Origin: an uncultured Lachnospiraceae bacterium
Lineage (GTDB): Bacteria > Bacillota > Clostridia > Lachnospirales > Lachnospiraceae
Reading direction: 5' to 3'
Length of the DNA: 64,000 nt
NCBI GenBank assembly: GCA_910579805.1
Contig: CAJTWM010000012.1
Coordinates: 40,394 to 104,393 of the forward strand
Part shown: positions 56,321-63,541 of the stretch, piece by piece
Layout: each line of letters opens with the position of its first letter
Numbering within the stretch: position 1 is the stretch's first letter
Notes under the pieces: generated by a model
Seen by the model: the letters and a program-made list of their open reading frames with translations, nothing else
What the model was told of the DNA's origin: nothing
Database searches by the model: none
Made by a program: the position numbers and the translations under genes

Positions 56321-56740
56321 TTACCACATCCTTCCTGCCAGCATCGTCAGCCTGACAAATGTAAATACGCTCTCTTCTGTAATAAAAATCCCGTCATCCA
56401 AGTTTTCCAATGGTTCTTCGTCTAAAAAAATCCTATAAATACCGTCTTCAAAACACTGAACGGCATTTTCCTGCGCTTTTGACAACTCCGCTTTCTTTTC
56501 CCCATAGTTGACGCCAAAGGCAATTTTCCCCGATTGCGACTTGTCTTCCATCTCCTCTTTCGTCAGATACCGGAGAAGTTCCGGCGATTCCAACCGCCCG
56601 TTATATCCCCTGACCCCTGCCTGCGTGACCGCAAGGATCAGTTCCCTGACCGTTTGGGGCGTTCCCTCGATCTCATAAGCAACAGGCTCTACGGACTGCC
56701 TTTTCTTTCCGACGGATTTTAAATTTACTTTTATTTTCAT
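56321..56740 (-). CDS. small partner protein of the DUF4132 gene
   Basis: 139 residues beginning MKIKVNLKSVGKKRQSVEPV, a beta-rich domain with a ubiquitin-like feel (a VRELILAVTQAGV helix after two strands) and a C terminus SVFTFVRLTMLAGRMW. No catalytic motif seen. The start at 56740 has AAAGGA upstream; the frame is open to 56857 but that part runs into the tRNA promoter region and is Lys-rich and unlikely. It is separated from the DUF4132 ATG by one base, so the pair is almost certainly expressed and acting together. Function unknown. Confidence 0.75.
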   Translation of the reverse strand: MKIKVNLKSVGKKRQSVEPVAYEIEGTPQTVRELILAVTQAGVRGYNGRLESPELLRYLTKEEMEDKSQSGKIAFGVNYGEKKAELSKAQENAVQCFEDGIYRIFLDEEPLENLDDGIFITEESVFTFVRLTMLAGRMW

Positions 56741-56820
56741 GGCATCTGTTCCTTTCGATAGGAAAAAATAAATCTGCATCAACTTTTTTATTTTCTTTTT
56801 TAATTTCTTGCAAAATTTTA

Positions 56821-56848
56821 TTGATTTTCTTTTGATTTCTGCTATACT
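56821..56848 (+). promoter_or_regulatory. tRNA-Ala promoter
   Basis: TTGATT (56821-56826), 16-bp spacer, TATACT (56843-56848), ending ten bases before the mature tRNA 5' end. Confidence 0.7.
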
Positions 56849-56857
56849 TATTTGCAT

Positions 56858-56930
56858 GGGGTATTAGCGCAGCTGGGAGCGCGCAACATTCGCATTGTTG
56901 AGGCCACGGGTTCGAATCCCGTATACTCCA
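56858..56930 (+). tRNA. tRNA-Ala (CGC anticodon)
   Basis: 73-nt cloverleaf: acceptor GGGGTAT/ATACTCC with the G3-U70 wobble pair that is the alanine identity element, anticodon stem CAACA/TGTTG with loop TTCGCAT (anticodon CGC, reading GCG), T arm ACGGG-TTCGAAT-CCCGT, discriminator A. The CCA end is not encoded. It adjoins an integrase remnant, so it was probably an integration site. Confidence 0.95.
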
Positions 56931-56935
56931 CTTGG

Positions 56936-56962
56936 AAACCCTTGATTTTTAAGGGTTTTTTA
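56936..56962 (+). terminator. tRNA-Ala terminator
   Basis: AAACCCTT and AAGGGTTT pair around a 7-nt loop and are followed by a T-run, directly after the tRNA. Confidence 0.85.
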
Positions 56963-57002
56963 ATATTGGGTAATCAATAAAGTAATCTGACATACGTTCG
57001 AC

Positions 57003-57501
57003 TCATCCATTGCTTAACTGAAACTCAGGAATATTGTTAAGCGCTTCTACTTTTTTCTCATTTGTTTTCCTATTATGTGCGTAAAATTGATTGGTACATT
57101 GGATATCCGTATGTCCCATTAAATCAGTTATAAATTTCTCGGAAACTTGGTTATCCCGCAGAATACTTGCATATGTCTTCCTTATTTTATGAGGGGATTT
57201 CCTCGCAATTCCAGTTTTATCACAGATACTATATAATCTTTTTCTGAACGAATATGTTTTTATTCTAACTTCATCTTCTATGGATTTTTTTTGTTGTCCT
57301 TTTCTTTAATATTCTGCCTTTAACTTTATCCGGCAGGTATGTATACCACTTATCATCCTTTCCCTTCCATATTTTATATAGGTGCTTTTTTAATAATTCT
57401 TCTCTCTTCATAATTTCCATACTATTCTGTACATCGTTAATATTAATCATACCATTGTCTATGATAAACTGCAATATATCAAGGTTTTGTTTATATTGCA
57501 A
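57003..57501 (-). pseudogene. tyrosine recombinase (integrase), frameshifted and internally deleted
   Basis: The N-terminal 70 codons (MQYKQNLDILQFIIDNGM, then KIWKGKDDKWYTYLPDK and ILKKRTTKK) are typical of Lachnospiraceae integrases; the start is probably TTG. An extra A in an eight-A run near 57282-57289 shifts the frame. Reading on with seven A restores KKSIEDEV, which then jumps straight to RIKTYSFRKRLYSIC in the C-terminal catalytic domain. The His-x-x-Arg box (SPHKIRKTYASIL), the LMGHTD box and the Tyr nucleophile region (TNQFYAHNRK) are intact to the TGA. About 250 residues, including the first catalytic Arg, are missing. Two separate lesions, so not functional. It is oriented toward tRNA-Ala. 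Confidence 0.88.
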
Positions 57502-57555
57502 ATTGTTTGATCCTATTGTATTTTCTATAATGCTGTCACCCCAATAAATTTTTTA

Positions 57556-57592
57556 TCTAAAAAGGCACTGCCATATATTCTAACAGTGCCTT
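57556..57592 (-). terminator. terminator after the small-gene cluster
   Basis: AAGGCACTG (57562-57570) and CAGTGCCTT (57584-57592) form a perfect 9-bp stem, followed by TTTTTAG on the minus strand. It would end transcripts from the small genes at 57.7-58.2 kb. Confidence 0.7.
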
Positions 57593-57725
57593 GTATTCAT
57601 ATCAGTATTCAGTTTTTATCATCATTCAATCTATAATTATGGAACGCGACTCCCATTAAGGAATTATGTTCTCATTTTGGCTTGGTTATCGGTTACGTTT
57701 ATTTTCCTATATAGTTATATTCTTT

Positions 57726-57978
57726 TTACTTTATGCCACATATGTGGATGTCATTCAGCTTTCCCATCGGTTCTTTCGCATACACCATTTGTCTGACTTT
57801 TAATTCTGCGTCTGGAATACAGCATTTGACAATCCTCTCACTTCCTGTTCTGTCTAATATCACATATCCCTTTGCCGTTACTTCCTTTATGATAGATGTA
57901 TATGTTATGTCACAATCTGCTTTATACCTGTCAAGGGCAAATTTGATCGTTTATGATCTCATCTGATATATTACTCAT
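57726..57978 (-). pseudogene. small protein gene with a frameshift (about 84 codons)
   Basis: AAAGGAG precedes an ATG at 57976-57978 opening MSNISDEIINDQI. This frame stops after two more codons, but a one-base shift in the CAAATTTGCCC stretch near 57940 opens a long frame: KFALDRYKADCDITYTSIIK, then GYVILDRTGSERIVKC, and MGKLNDIHICGIK to the stop at 57726. The two halves fit one protein of about 84 residues. I do not recognise the family. It is one of several small frameshifted genes in this region. Confidence 0.5.
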
Positions 57979-58010
57979 TTAGCCTTTTACTCCTTTGGAA
58001 TCATCATAAG

Positions 58011-58131
58011 TCATTCGCTATAAAGTATGTCATAAATAGTCTCCACAAAAGTATGGCAGCATTCCCTCTTCGTCTCCATGCAGTATGCCTTTATGGTCTT
58101 TAGGATTTTCTCCCCTAGATTGTTTTCTCCT
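58011..58131 (-). pseudogene. 3' fragment of a small gene
   Basis: About 40 codons on the minus strand, GENNLGEKILKTIKAYCMET onward to IYDILYSE and a TGA at 58011. Composition looks like real protein and AAAGGAG lies at its 5' end, but there is no normal start codon after that site. It lies between the 33-residue ORF and the frameshifted gene at 57978. Confidence 0.3.
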
Positions 58132-58233
58132 TTAAATTTTAGGAAAATAAATGAACCCTATTAAAATTAGTGTAATAAATATTATTAATACACAAATATC
58201 TTCGACTGAAATATTATCAATTATTCTTTTCAT
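58132..58233 (-). CDS. 33-residue membrane peptide
   Basis: ATG preceded by AAAAAAAGGG at eight bases; the peptide begins MKRIIDNISVEDICV and continues as one hydrophobic helix (LIIFITLILIGFIYF) ending PKI. It is too short for homology calls by eye. The following ribosome-binding-like AAAGGAG overlaps its stop. It may be a small membrane or toxin-like peptide, but no antitoxin RNA is evident, so only the reading frame is claimed. Confidence 0.45.
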   Translation of the reverse strand: MKRIIDNISVEDICVLIIFITLILIGFIYFPKI

Positions 58234-58418
58234 ATTGTTATCCCTTTTTTTAAGATTCACTAAATAAAACTTCTTGTAAACGCTAAAAATTGAGATTTAA
58301 CCACACCCGTATTTCAGGATGTGGTTTCCATATCAAATACTCACAGAGCGTAGGTGGTGTCATGGGGACAATGATACTGCTGATACTTAATTTTCCAGAG
58401 ACAAAATGGGGTGTAGAA

Positions 58419-58466
58419 ACACCGGGAAAATGACGATTAATCCACTGTCATTACCCGGTGTCTTTT
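58419..58466 (+). terminator. terminator-like hairpin
   Basis: ACACCGGG (58419-58426) and CCCGGTGT (58454-58461) with an inner AATGAC/GTCATT pairing, then CTTTTG. There is no clear gene upstream for it to serve. Confidence 0.5.
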
Positions 58467-58492
58467 GTTATCTTTGTTATCTTTGTTATCCT
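58464..58492. repeat. 9-bp tandem repeat, three copies
   Basis: TTGTTATCT-phase unit of nine bases repeated about three times, the last copy with one change. Confidence 0.85.
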
Positions 58493-58872
58493 GCCCCTCT
58501 GTCCCTGCTTTTTGAAGCCTGTTTCGTTTGTCTGTCTGCTTTTTCTCTTGGATAATTCTGTAACCGTTTGTATACACTTTCTTCCCGCTTTTGTACTTTT
58601 CTCTGTATTTTTCTTCCCACTTTTCCGCTTTGCTCTGATGTCATAAGCTGTTTTGGCTGGGGCAAAGGCTTTGTAGAAAAGTTCCCCTTTCTTTGCCGGC
58701 AAAGCGTAAAAAGTGCAGACAGTTGATTCAGGGGACACGCAAGACATTCCGGCGGATTACAACGAAATCTCATTTGTATGTGTAAGGCCTGACGGCTGCC
58801 TTGAAATACCGGGTATAATAACAATATCAAGTACATTGCGTATCGTCTGACGGATGCCGGATTTCCTGCCAT

Positions 58873-59457
58873 TTATGTAACCATAAAAAACAGACTGGGG
58901 CTGATACGAAAAGAAATAGACTGGGGTAATTCCGTCTTTAATTCTATCTCTCCCTTCTCCAACAGACTTTTAACCTGATTTCGGGATAGTCCTAAAACCA
59001 TAGCAATCTGCTTTTCCGCACGGATCTTCATTTGACCGGGATTCTTTATCGTGATTACAATCTGTTCTCCCACTCCGCTGTTTTCTATGGTTTCATGCCG
59101 TTTGACTAAACCATAATGCAGTCTGCCAAAATCAATGTCCGCTTTATTTGCCCGAAATAACTGCATATTTTTACCATACATTTCCGCAAGTTGTTCATTA
59201 TTATCTAAAAAGCGCTGATATTCTTCTTTTGGTATAGAAGAAACCTTCTTTCGTTCATAAATTACAAGGTTAAGCATATGTTTACATTCCACGCATTGAT
59301 AGATCAGCCAGATATCCAGTTTGTTCCCATTTGCATTAATGCGAAACTTTTTAGTATTTATATAATGTGTCTTTCTGCCGCATTCAGGGCAATTCCTGAT
59401 AATCCAAAAGGAATCTTTTAATACGATTTCATATTCAATTTTTCTTAAATAGCTCAT
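58873..59457 (-). CDS. DUF1062 family protein
   Basis: 194 residues. Two CxxC pairs near the N terminus (NCPECGRKTHY and YQCVECKHML) form a likely zinc ribbon; the rest, including IAMVLGLSRNQVKSLLEKGE, ends in a region that resembles a helix-turn-helix. This matches DUF1062 as I know it; the function is unknown and a nucleic-acid-binding role is inference. The start at 59457 follows CAGGAG by six bases; an ATG two codons upstream is too close to the site. Upstream lies an operator-like repeat shared with the gene at 61047. Confidence 0.8.
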   Translation of the reverse strand: MSYLRKIEYEIVLKDSFWIIRNCPECGRKTHYINTKKFRINANGNKLDIWLIYQCVECKHMLNLVIYERKKVSSIPKEEYQRFLDNNEQLAEMYGKNMQLFRANKADIDFGRLHYGLVKRHETIENSGVGEQIVITIKNPGQMKIRAEKQIAMVLGLSRNQVKSLLEKGEIELKTELPQSISFRISPSLFFMVT

Positions 59458-59487
59458 ATGCATCTCCTGTTCACTTTATGTCATGAT

Positions 59488-59553
59488 GCATGGGCTATTA
59501 CATTATTTCGTTTTATTCCTTACAATTATATGCAATAGCCATGCTATGCAAAA
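59488..59553. promoter_or_regulatory. operator-like repeat block upstream of the DUF1062 gene
   Basis: TGCAATAGCCATGCTATGCAAA at 59531-59552 (two-part dyad TGCATAGC/GCTATTGCA) and an inverted partner GCATGGGCTATTACA at 59488-59502. The same pair occurs at 61080-61129. On the minus strand a perfect TATAAT (59526-59531) adjoins the first motif, with TTGCAT 15 bp away. Confidence 0.5.
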
Positions 59554-59621
59554 TAAACAGGTGTGGTCATAAAACATCTTTCTCCTCTCGCTATATTTTC
59601 AATGCAGCTCTGTTAGAATCA

Positions 59622-60551
59622 TCATAGTTCGCCTCGGGCAAACAGGTTATCTTTTCCCATGCCGCATACGAACGGATTAGAGTCATAATAGTGACAAAAA
59701 TCCAAGAAGTCAGAACGCTGTTTTGAATCATTCATAATCTTCACAAGCAATTCTCTCGGAAGTGTTCTTGCATATGCCCCGGGACCCGCCAGTTTAATAT
59801 TTTTTACGCCGTAATGTTTCAATATATCCTCTAATTCATCCGGCATAAAAGTATATGTAATGCACCACGGTGTACCTCCATTTTCATATTCGGCGATCTC
59901 ACTGTCCCCTCCCATAAGTCCGTACTTGTACAGCTTCATAACGGCATCCTTGTTGAAATGATATGCTGCGATCGCATTTTCTTTATTACCAACGCACCAT
60001 TTTACAAAAGGATCATCACAGGTTTCATCTAATATGAATTGGTATTTTTGCACTGGATTTGCCAAATATGGAAGAGAACCCAAACGACTCGATACACTGA
60101 TCATAATTTGTTTGCGGCATATGCGCACAAGTTCACCGATAACTTTTTTCTGATTGGGATAAGTATACGAAATAGGAACATCAAAGGAAATTACCATATC
60201 GAAGGTTTTATCGTTGAAACCCTTCAAATCCTCCAATGCGCCGTTCACAAAGGTTATTTTGTCAAGAACGCCTTCTTTTGCCGCCAATTCCTTCGCCTTA
60301 TCTATCATAGGCTGCGATATATCAAAATGTGTAACTGCGCAGCCCTTTTTTGCAAGGAGAATGGAAAATCTTCCGCATCCCGCACCGCCGTCAAACACGT
60401 TCTTTATTCCGTCCAAATGTGAGAGCAGTTCTTTTTCTATATGACTCTTTTGGATAATGTCATCAATAAAGGTTGCTTCGCGGCGGCTTTCCAATTCACC
60501 TTTATCCGGCATATTCCATAAACGTTCCGATATTTTTCTGCTATAATCCAT
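59622..60551 (-). CDS. class I SAM-dependent methyltransferase
   Basis: 309 residues. Motif I NVFDGGAGCGRFSILLAKKG (about 51-70), the following acidic loop VTHFDIS with the ribose-binding Asp, and motif IV region FDMVISFDVPISY show a class I methyltransferase. The C-terminal third is variable and ends NPFVCGMGKDNLFARGEL. The substrate cannot be told; a small molecule or antibiotic-resistance type RNA target are both possible. AGGAGGC precedes the ATG. It lies between the DUF1062 and HTH genes on the same strand, with a terminator upstream. Confidence 0.88.
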   Translation of the reverse strand: MDYSRKISERLWNMPDKGELESRREATFIDDIIQKSHIEKELLSHLDGIKNVFDGGAGCGRFSILLAKKGCAVTHFDISQPMIDKAKELAAKEGVLDKITFVNGALEDLKGFNDKTFDMVISFDVPISYTYPNQKKVIGELVRICRKQIMISVSSRLGSLPYLANPVQKYQFILDETCDDPFVKWCVGNKENAIAAYHFNKDAVMKLYKYGLMGGDSEIAEYENGGTPWCITYTFMPDELEDILKHYGVKNIKLAGPGAYARTLPRELLVKIMNDSKQRSDFLDFCHYYDSNPFVCGMGKDNLFARGEL

Positions 60552-60649
60552 AATTCAGCCTCCTTCTATAACTTCACCGCAATCAAACTACTCTTCCCTT
60601 TGTGGTACAGCGTAACATATTTTGCTCCCATCCTCCACCTTACGCTTTT

Positions 60650-60718
60650 TTATAAAAAAATATGAGCCAATACCAAGCCGCTGCAATATTTTGCAACAGT
60701 TCCCTGGTATCAGCTCAC
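60650..60718 (-). terminator. terminator after the HTH gene at 60775
   Basis: TGAGCCAATACCA (60663-60675) pairs with TGGTATCAGCTCA (60705-60717) with two mismatches, with an inner TGCAA/TTGCA hairpin. On the minus strand TATTTTTTT follows. Confidence 0.75.
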
Positions 60719-60774
60719 ATTTTTACGGACAATAGGCTGTCCGGCTAAAGATATAGCCGTTGCTTGTCCATTTT

Positions 60775-61047
60775 TCAAGAATGCTTTTGCATTCTCAGGA
60801 TACGTTGTATGCTTTTTTCTGACAGATAGTATTTGCAAGCTAATTCCGCTACATTGCTTCCTGCAAGATGCTCATCATAAATCTGTTTGTCACGCCTTAA
60901 AAGTTCCTGTTTAATCTGCGTGCCTGTTCCCCATGCCCGTCTATATGATGACTTGCGTGGAATATAAATACTTTCTCCGTCAACATACTGCTGTATCAGC
61001 TCTATTATCTCAATTGGCAGAATTTCTTCCGCTTTCCTATAGCCCAT
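60775..61047 (-). CDS. small HTH protein (CD3324/Mor-like family)
   Basis: 90 residues: MGYRKAEEILPIEIIELIQQ, the YVDGESIYIPRK strand, a RRDKQIYDEHLAGSNVAELA linker and a C-terminal helix-turn-helix CKYYLSEKSIQRILRMQK. This is the layout of the small Mor/CD3324-type DNA-binding proteins common in Clostridia. The start at 61047 has GGGAGG five bases upstream; the frame is open to 61083. Its promoter region carries the same repeat block as that of the DUF1062 gene, so it could regulate both. Function inferred only. Confidence 0.8.
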   Translation of the reverse strand: MGYRKAEEILPIEIIELIQQYVDGESIYIPRKSSYRRAWGTGTQIKQELLRRDKQIYDEHLAGSNVAELACKYYLSEKSIQRILRMQKHS

Positions 61048-61079
61048 GTTTGCCTCCCTAAAATTTATTTTCAGGAACA

Positions 61080-61129
61080 GCATTGGCTATAACAATTATC
61101 TACTATTGCAATAGCCAGTGCTATGCAAA
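61080..61129. promoter_or_regulatory. operator-like repeat block upstream of the HTH gene
   Basis: GCATTGGCTATAACA at 61080-61094 and TGCAATAGCCAGTGCTATGC onward at 61107-61129, matching the block at 59488-59553 in both parts and in relative orientation. The distance between parts is shorter here. Confidence 0.5.
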
Positions 61130-61394
61130 CATAACATATCGTCTCATATACAAATCCCCTTTCCCATATTTCTTTTTGATAATATCACTTTTTACGGAAT
61201 AAATCAAATCGCAAGGACTTCTTCACCATCAGCCATCTTTTCTTTTTCTGTACTTCATCAGAATCGGGGGCTACATCTTTTAATTTTCCCATGTCATTTT
61301 ACTCTTTCTATCTGATCTTTTCAACAGGCCACCGTACCTGTTGAACAACATGATCGTGTCGGCCTTTTTGCAAGCATCCCGCTATAGGTAACGC
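61130..61394. other. mostly non-coding gap with one possible small ORF
   Basis: A 35-codon minus-strand frame at 61185-61292 (MGKLKDVAPDSDEVQKKKRW, then a basic end FRKK) looks protein-like but has only a weak upstream site (GAAAGAG). No RNA gene or promoter was recognised. Confidence 0.3.
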
Positions 61395-61560
61395 TCAGCA
61401 GTGTCTGGTCAAATCTTTTACATATGTCCAATCATAACCGGAATGCTCTGCTGCCCTCCGGATAGTTCTTCCAGCATCCGGCTTATCCAGACCATCAGGC
61501 AGATTTAACAATGTGCTCTTGCCTGCACCTGACTGTCCTATATTATTTCTCCCTTTTCGG
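61395..61560 (-). pseudogene. fragment of an ABC transporter ATPase
   Basis: About 30 codons match the Walker A region of an ABC ATPase: NNIGQSGAGKSTLLNL then DGLDKPDAG. The frame runs on for about 25 codons without ABC character and stops. The N terminus is missing: the fragment begins inside the 3' end of the GNAT gene in another frame. The rest of the ATPase and any permease are absent, so it is a leftover of a deletion. Confidence 0.6.
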
Positions 61561-62085
61561 GAAAGCGTTCCCTGTGCATAAATTCCAATCATCTTTGAAA
61601 AGGCCATAAAAATACAGGTCTGCCCAATTCCCATCGTTGTCTTTTGTATGGCTTCGCTGGATTCCTTCCAACTGCATACCAAGTTTTTTCATTAAGCCAG
61701 TCGCCTTTACACTATCAATGGTTTCTGCGAATATCTTGTGCGCATCCAGTTCATTGAAAGCATAATCAATCACTGCTCTGCATGTTTCATATGCATAACC
61801 CTGATTCCAGAAATTTTTATTAAAAAACCAGCCAATCTCGTATACGCTTTCCTCAAACTCCTTGAACAGAATATATCCAATCATTTTACCGCTATCCTTA
61901 TGAACTGCGGCGACAGCGCTTTCTTTTCCAATACAAAACTCCGACAGAAAATTATATGTTTTTTCAAAGCTGTACGCAGGTTCACAATTCTTCATTACTT
62001 CAGCATCGCCAAGAATATCATGTAAATCCCTGACGTCATCCAATATGTAGTTTCTAATGAGCATTCTTTGCGTTTCAATCTGCAT
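61543..62085 (-). CDS. GNAT family N-acetyltransferase (RimJ/RimL type)
   Basis: 180 residues: MQIETQRMLIRNYILDDVRD at the start, acetyl-CoA loop region NFWNQGYAYETCRAVIDYAF near 105-125, and AETIDSVKATGLMKKLGMQL before a C terminus containing GNWADLYFYGLFKDDW. A complete member by length. The start at 62085 follows AGGAGG by nine bases. The last few codons (GNAFPKREK) may be altered, because an ABC ATPase fragment joins here. Substrate unknown. Confidence 0.85.
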   Translation of the reverse strand: MQIETQRMLIRNYILDDVRDLHDILGDAEVMKNCEPAYSFEKTYNFLSEFCIGKESAVAAVHKDSGKMIGYILFKEFEESVYEIGWFFNKNFWNQGYAYETCRAVIDYAFNELDAHKIFAETIDSVKATGLMKKLGMQLEGIQRSHTKDNDGNWADLYFYGLFKDDWNLCTGNAFPKREK

Positions 62086-62133
62086 TTGAATTATCCTCCT
62101 CAATCCTGATTTATATGTTTGATTATAAAATCT

Positions 62134-62257
62134 TTATCTGCCATTTACAAGTCCGGCGTATGCCTCCCGTTCCTGTATCTTCGCTGAACCAAACTTCTGG
62201 AGTTCCTCGTCCATCTTCTTATCCGATACATGGGTTTCTATTTCTTTATTTTCCACG
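62134..62257 (-). pseudogene. C-terminal fragment of an unrecognised gene
   Basis: About 40 codons after the terminator at 62258-62294: ENKEIETHVSDKKMDEELQK, then FGSAKIQEREAYAGLVNGR and a TAA at 62134. It looks like the end of a real protein, but the 5' part is absent and no clear start codon with a site exists. Family not recognised. Confidence 0.35.
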
Positions 62258-62294
62258 AAAAAAAGACGCATAGAGTTTTGATTTCCTATGCGCC
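62258..62294 (-). terminator. terminator
   Basis: On the minus strand GGCGCATAG and CTATGCGTC form a stem around a 12-nt loop, followed by seven T residues. It comes right after the TAA at the end of the KEIEQIITLLQREAGQS frame. Confidence 0.88.
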
Positions 62295-62312
62295 CTGACG
62301 CCGTACTGTTTT

Positions 62313-62595
62313 CTTTTCTTATGATTGTCCCGCCTCTCGCTGTAGCAGCGTAATAATCTGTTCTATTTCTTTGGGGCGGAGGTGGTTTTCCCTTCCGCAT
62401 GCACCGCCCTGTCAATATCCAAAAGACTGGAAATGACATGCCCGCTGTCCACAGGACTGATTTCCTCCCCGTATCTGCCTGCGCGTCTGCTTGCGGATTC
62501 AAATGTCCAGTCTAAGGAAGACAGCCATTTTATAAATGTGGCAGCCAGCCAAATGCACAGGATGGCCAACAGAATCCACTCTATCGGAAAATAAT
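62313..62595 (-). pseudogene. small membrane protein gene, frameshifted and without start
   Basis: The frame NYFPIEWILLAILCIWLAAT, then FIKWLSSLDWTFESASRRAG and SGHVISSLLDIDRAVHAEGK, ends early at APKK and a TAG. A one-base shift at the CCCCAAAGAAA stretch (about 62365-62375) instead gives PKEIEQIITLLQREAGQS with a TAA just before a strong terminator, which is the expected C terminus. Upstream no start codon with a site could be found. One membrane helix is present. Not recognised; likely a relic of the mobile element. Confidence 0.5.
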
Positions 62596-62649
62596 TGGTT
62601 TCATGCCATTATTGCATCCATAATTTGCAAGCAGAAATTTACAGGACTG

Positions 62650-62906
62650 CTATTTTTTCAGAAAATCGCTAAATTCTTTTAATTCCCTTTTCTTATCTTC
62701 TGAAAGACTGTTAAACTCTATATTATGTATGGCGCCTTCCAAGACATATAAATGTACCAAACACATATTCGGGTATTTTGCTTTAACTTGATAAATGCGT
62801 CTTTTGCGCCCGTTTCCATCAGTTTCCCGGGAGAATCAACGCCAACGGAAACCAGCTTTTTCTCCATTTCTTTGCCAATATTCATCATTGATGTCAATCC
62901 TGCCAT
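62650..62906 (-). pseudogene. TfoX C-terminal domain protein, frameshifted
   Basis: AGGA-rich site GGAGG lies five bases before an ATG at 62906 opening MAGLTSMMNIGKEMEKKL and VSVGVDSPGKLMETGAKDAF, the known start of TfoX C-terminal domains. After FIKLK the frame is lost in the TTAAAGCAAAA stretch near 62785; the next frame continues AKYPNMCLVHLYVLEGAIHN and EFSDFLKK to a TAG at 62650, exactly as in intact homologs. Stand-alone TfoX_C proteins of about 85 residues are common in Firmicutes, with unclear role. One lesion, so recent loss or a sequencing error. Confidence 0.82.
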
Positions 62907-62957
62907 AGTTTCCTCCAATGTTCCATGATTTTCTTATTTTTGCAAACCGGAATTTAT

Positions 62958-63392
62958 TCAAAACCATTTGACCTTCATTACAAAGTTTTTCGCATTTTTG
63001 TATCCAGCTTTCCCGTAATATCGCTCGTGCATATCATCATTCACTGCTTGAAGTTCAACACAAGATGCCCCTTTCTCTTTTACTCGCTGTTCTAGTTCCC
63101 TCAAAAGCATACTTCCAATCCCTTTGTTCTGGTACTCACTGGTAATGAATATTTCATCAAGTGCGTATCCAATGATATCGTCATACTGTTTGAAATATCC
63201 CATTACAAAACCAAGTACACTATTATCATTCTCTATTATCAGCCCATAGGAATCTTCCATACTTAATACCTGATGAATCCGCTTTCCTGCCGTATTTTCA
63301 TTCCAGCAGCTTTCTTCCTGCCCGTTGTAATAAGAAATATACAGAGGTAAGACAGCCGGAATATCTTTCATCATCATCTCTCTAATAAACAT
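62958..63392 (-). CDS. GNAT family N-acetyltransferase
   Basis: 144 residues: MFIREMMMKDIPAVLPLYIS, a central beta core, the acetyl-CoA pyrophosphate loop YQNKGIGSMLLRELE (about 88-102, matching Q-x-x-G-x-G/A), and the C-terminal ELQAVNDDMHERYYGKAGYK. It is a small-molecule or peptide acetyltransferase; the substrate is unknown. AAGGAG stands about ten bases before the ATG. It is intact, unlike several neighbours. Confidence 0.87.
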   Translation of the reverse strand: MFIREMMMKDIPAVLPLYISYYNGQEESCWNENTAGKRIHQVLSMEDSYGLIIENDNSVLGFVMGYFKQYDDIIGYALDEIFITSEYQNKGIGSMLLRELEQRVKEKGASCVELQAVNDDMHERYYGKAGYKNAKNFVMKVKWF

Positions 63393-63453
63393 AGGTTACA
63401 ATCTCCTTCTCAAATTCCGATTGTGATTTAATGATTTTTAAAGTGAATATTAG

Positions 63454-63528
63454 TTAATCACATAAAACACCGTCTTCTTCAATCCGTAAGACTTGCATCT
63501 CTGTTCCGTCAACATTTAGTTTTCCCAT
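63454..63528 (-). pseudogene. 24-codon N-terminal relic
   Basis: ATG with AAGGA upstream opens MGKLNVDGTEMQVLRIEEDG and stops four codons later. The start resembles the N terminus of KilA-N-type or related phage proteins, which begin with a short K-I-x-V-x-G-T-E strand, but this rests on few residues. It directly follows the Nudix gene. Best read as a truncated gene start. Confidence 0.3.
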
Positions 63529-63541
63529 AAAAAGATTCCTT

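Larger units (their letters stand above)
58234..58872. other. region without supported gene
   Basis: Open frames on the minus strand (58451-58747, 58486-58872) show no family motif or ribosome binding site and are Lys/Arg-rich low-complexity in part. Visible structure: a hairpin AACCACA/TGTGGTT at 58299-58327, a plus-strand terminator-like hairpin at 58419-58466, and a 9-bp tandem repeat at 58464-58492. Probably degraded mobile-element DNA. Confidence 0.4.

Noticed and set aside
57733..57966. Plus-strand 77-codon frame
   Set aside because: The complementary strand carries a protein-like frameshifted gene with its own ribosome binding site; the plus frame is its shadow.
58464..58492. Short tandem repeat as a CRISPR-like array
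   Set aside because: Nine-base units directly adjoin with no spacers; simple tandem repeat only.
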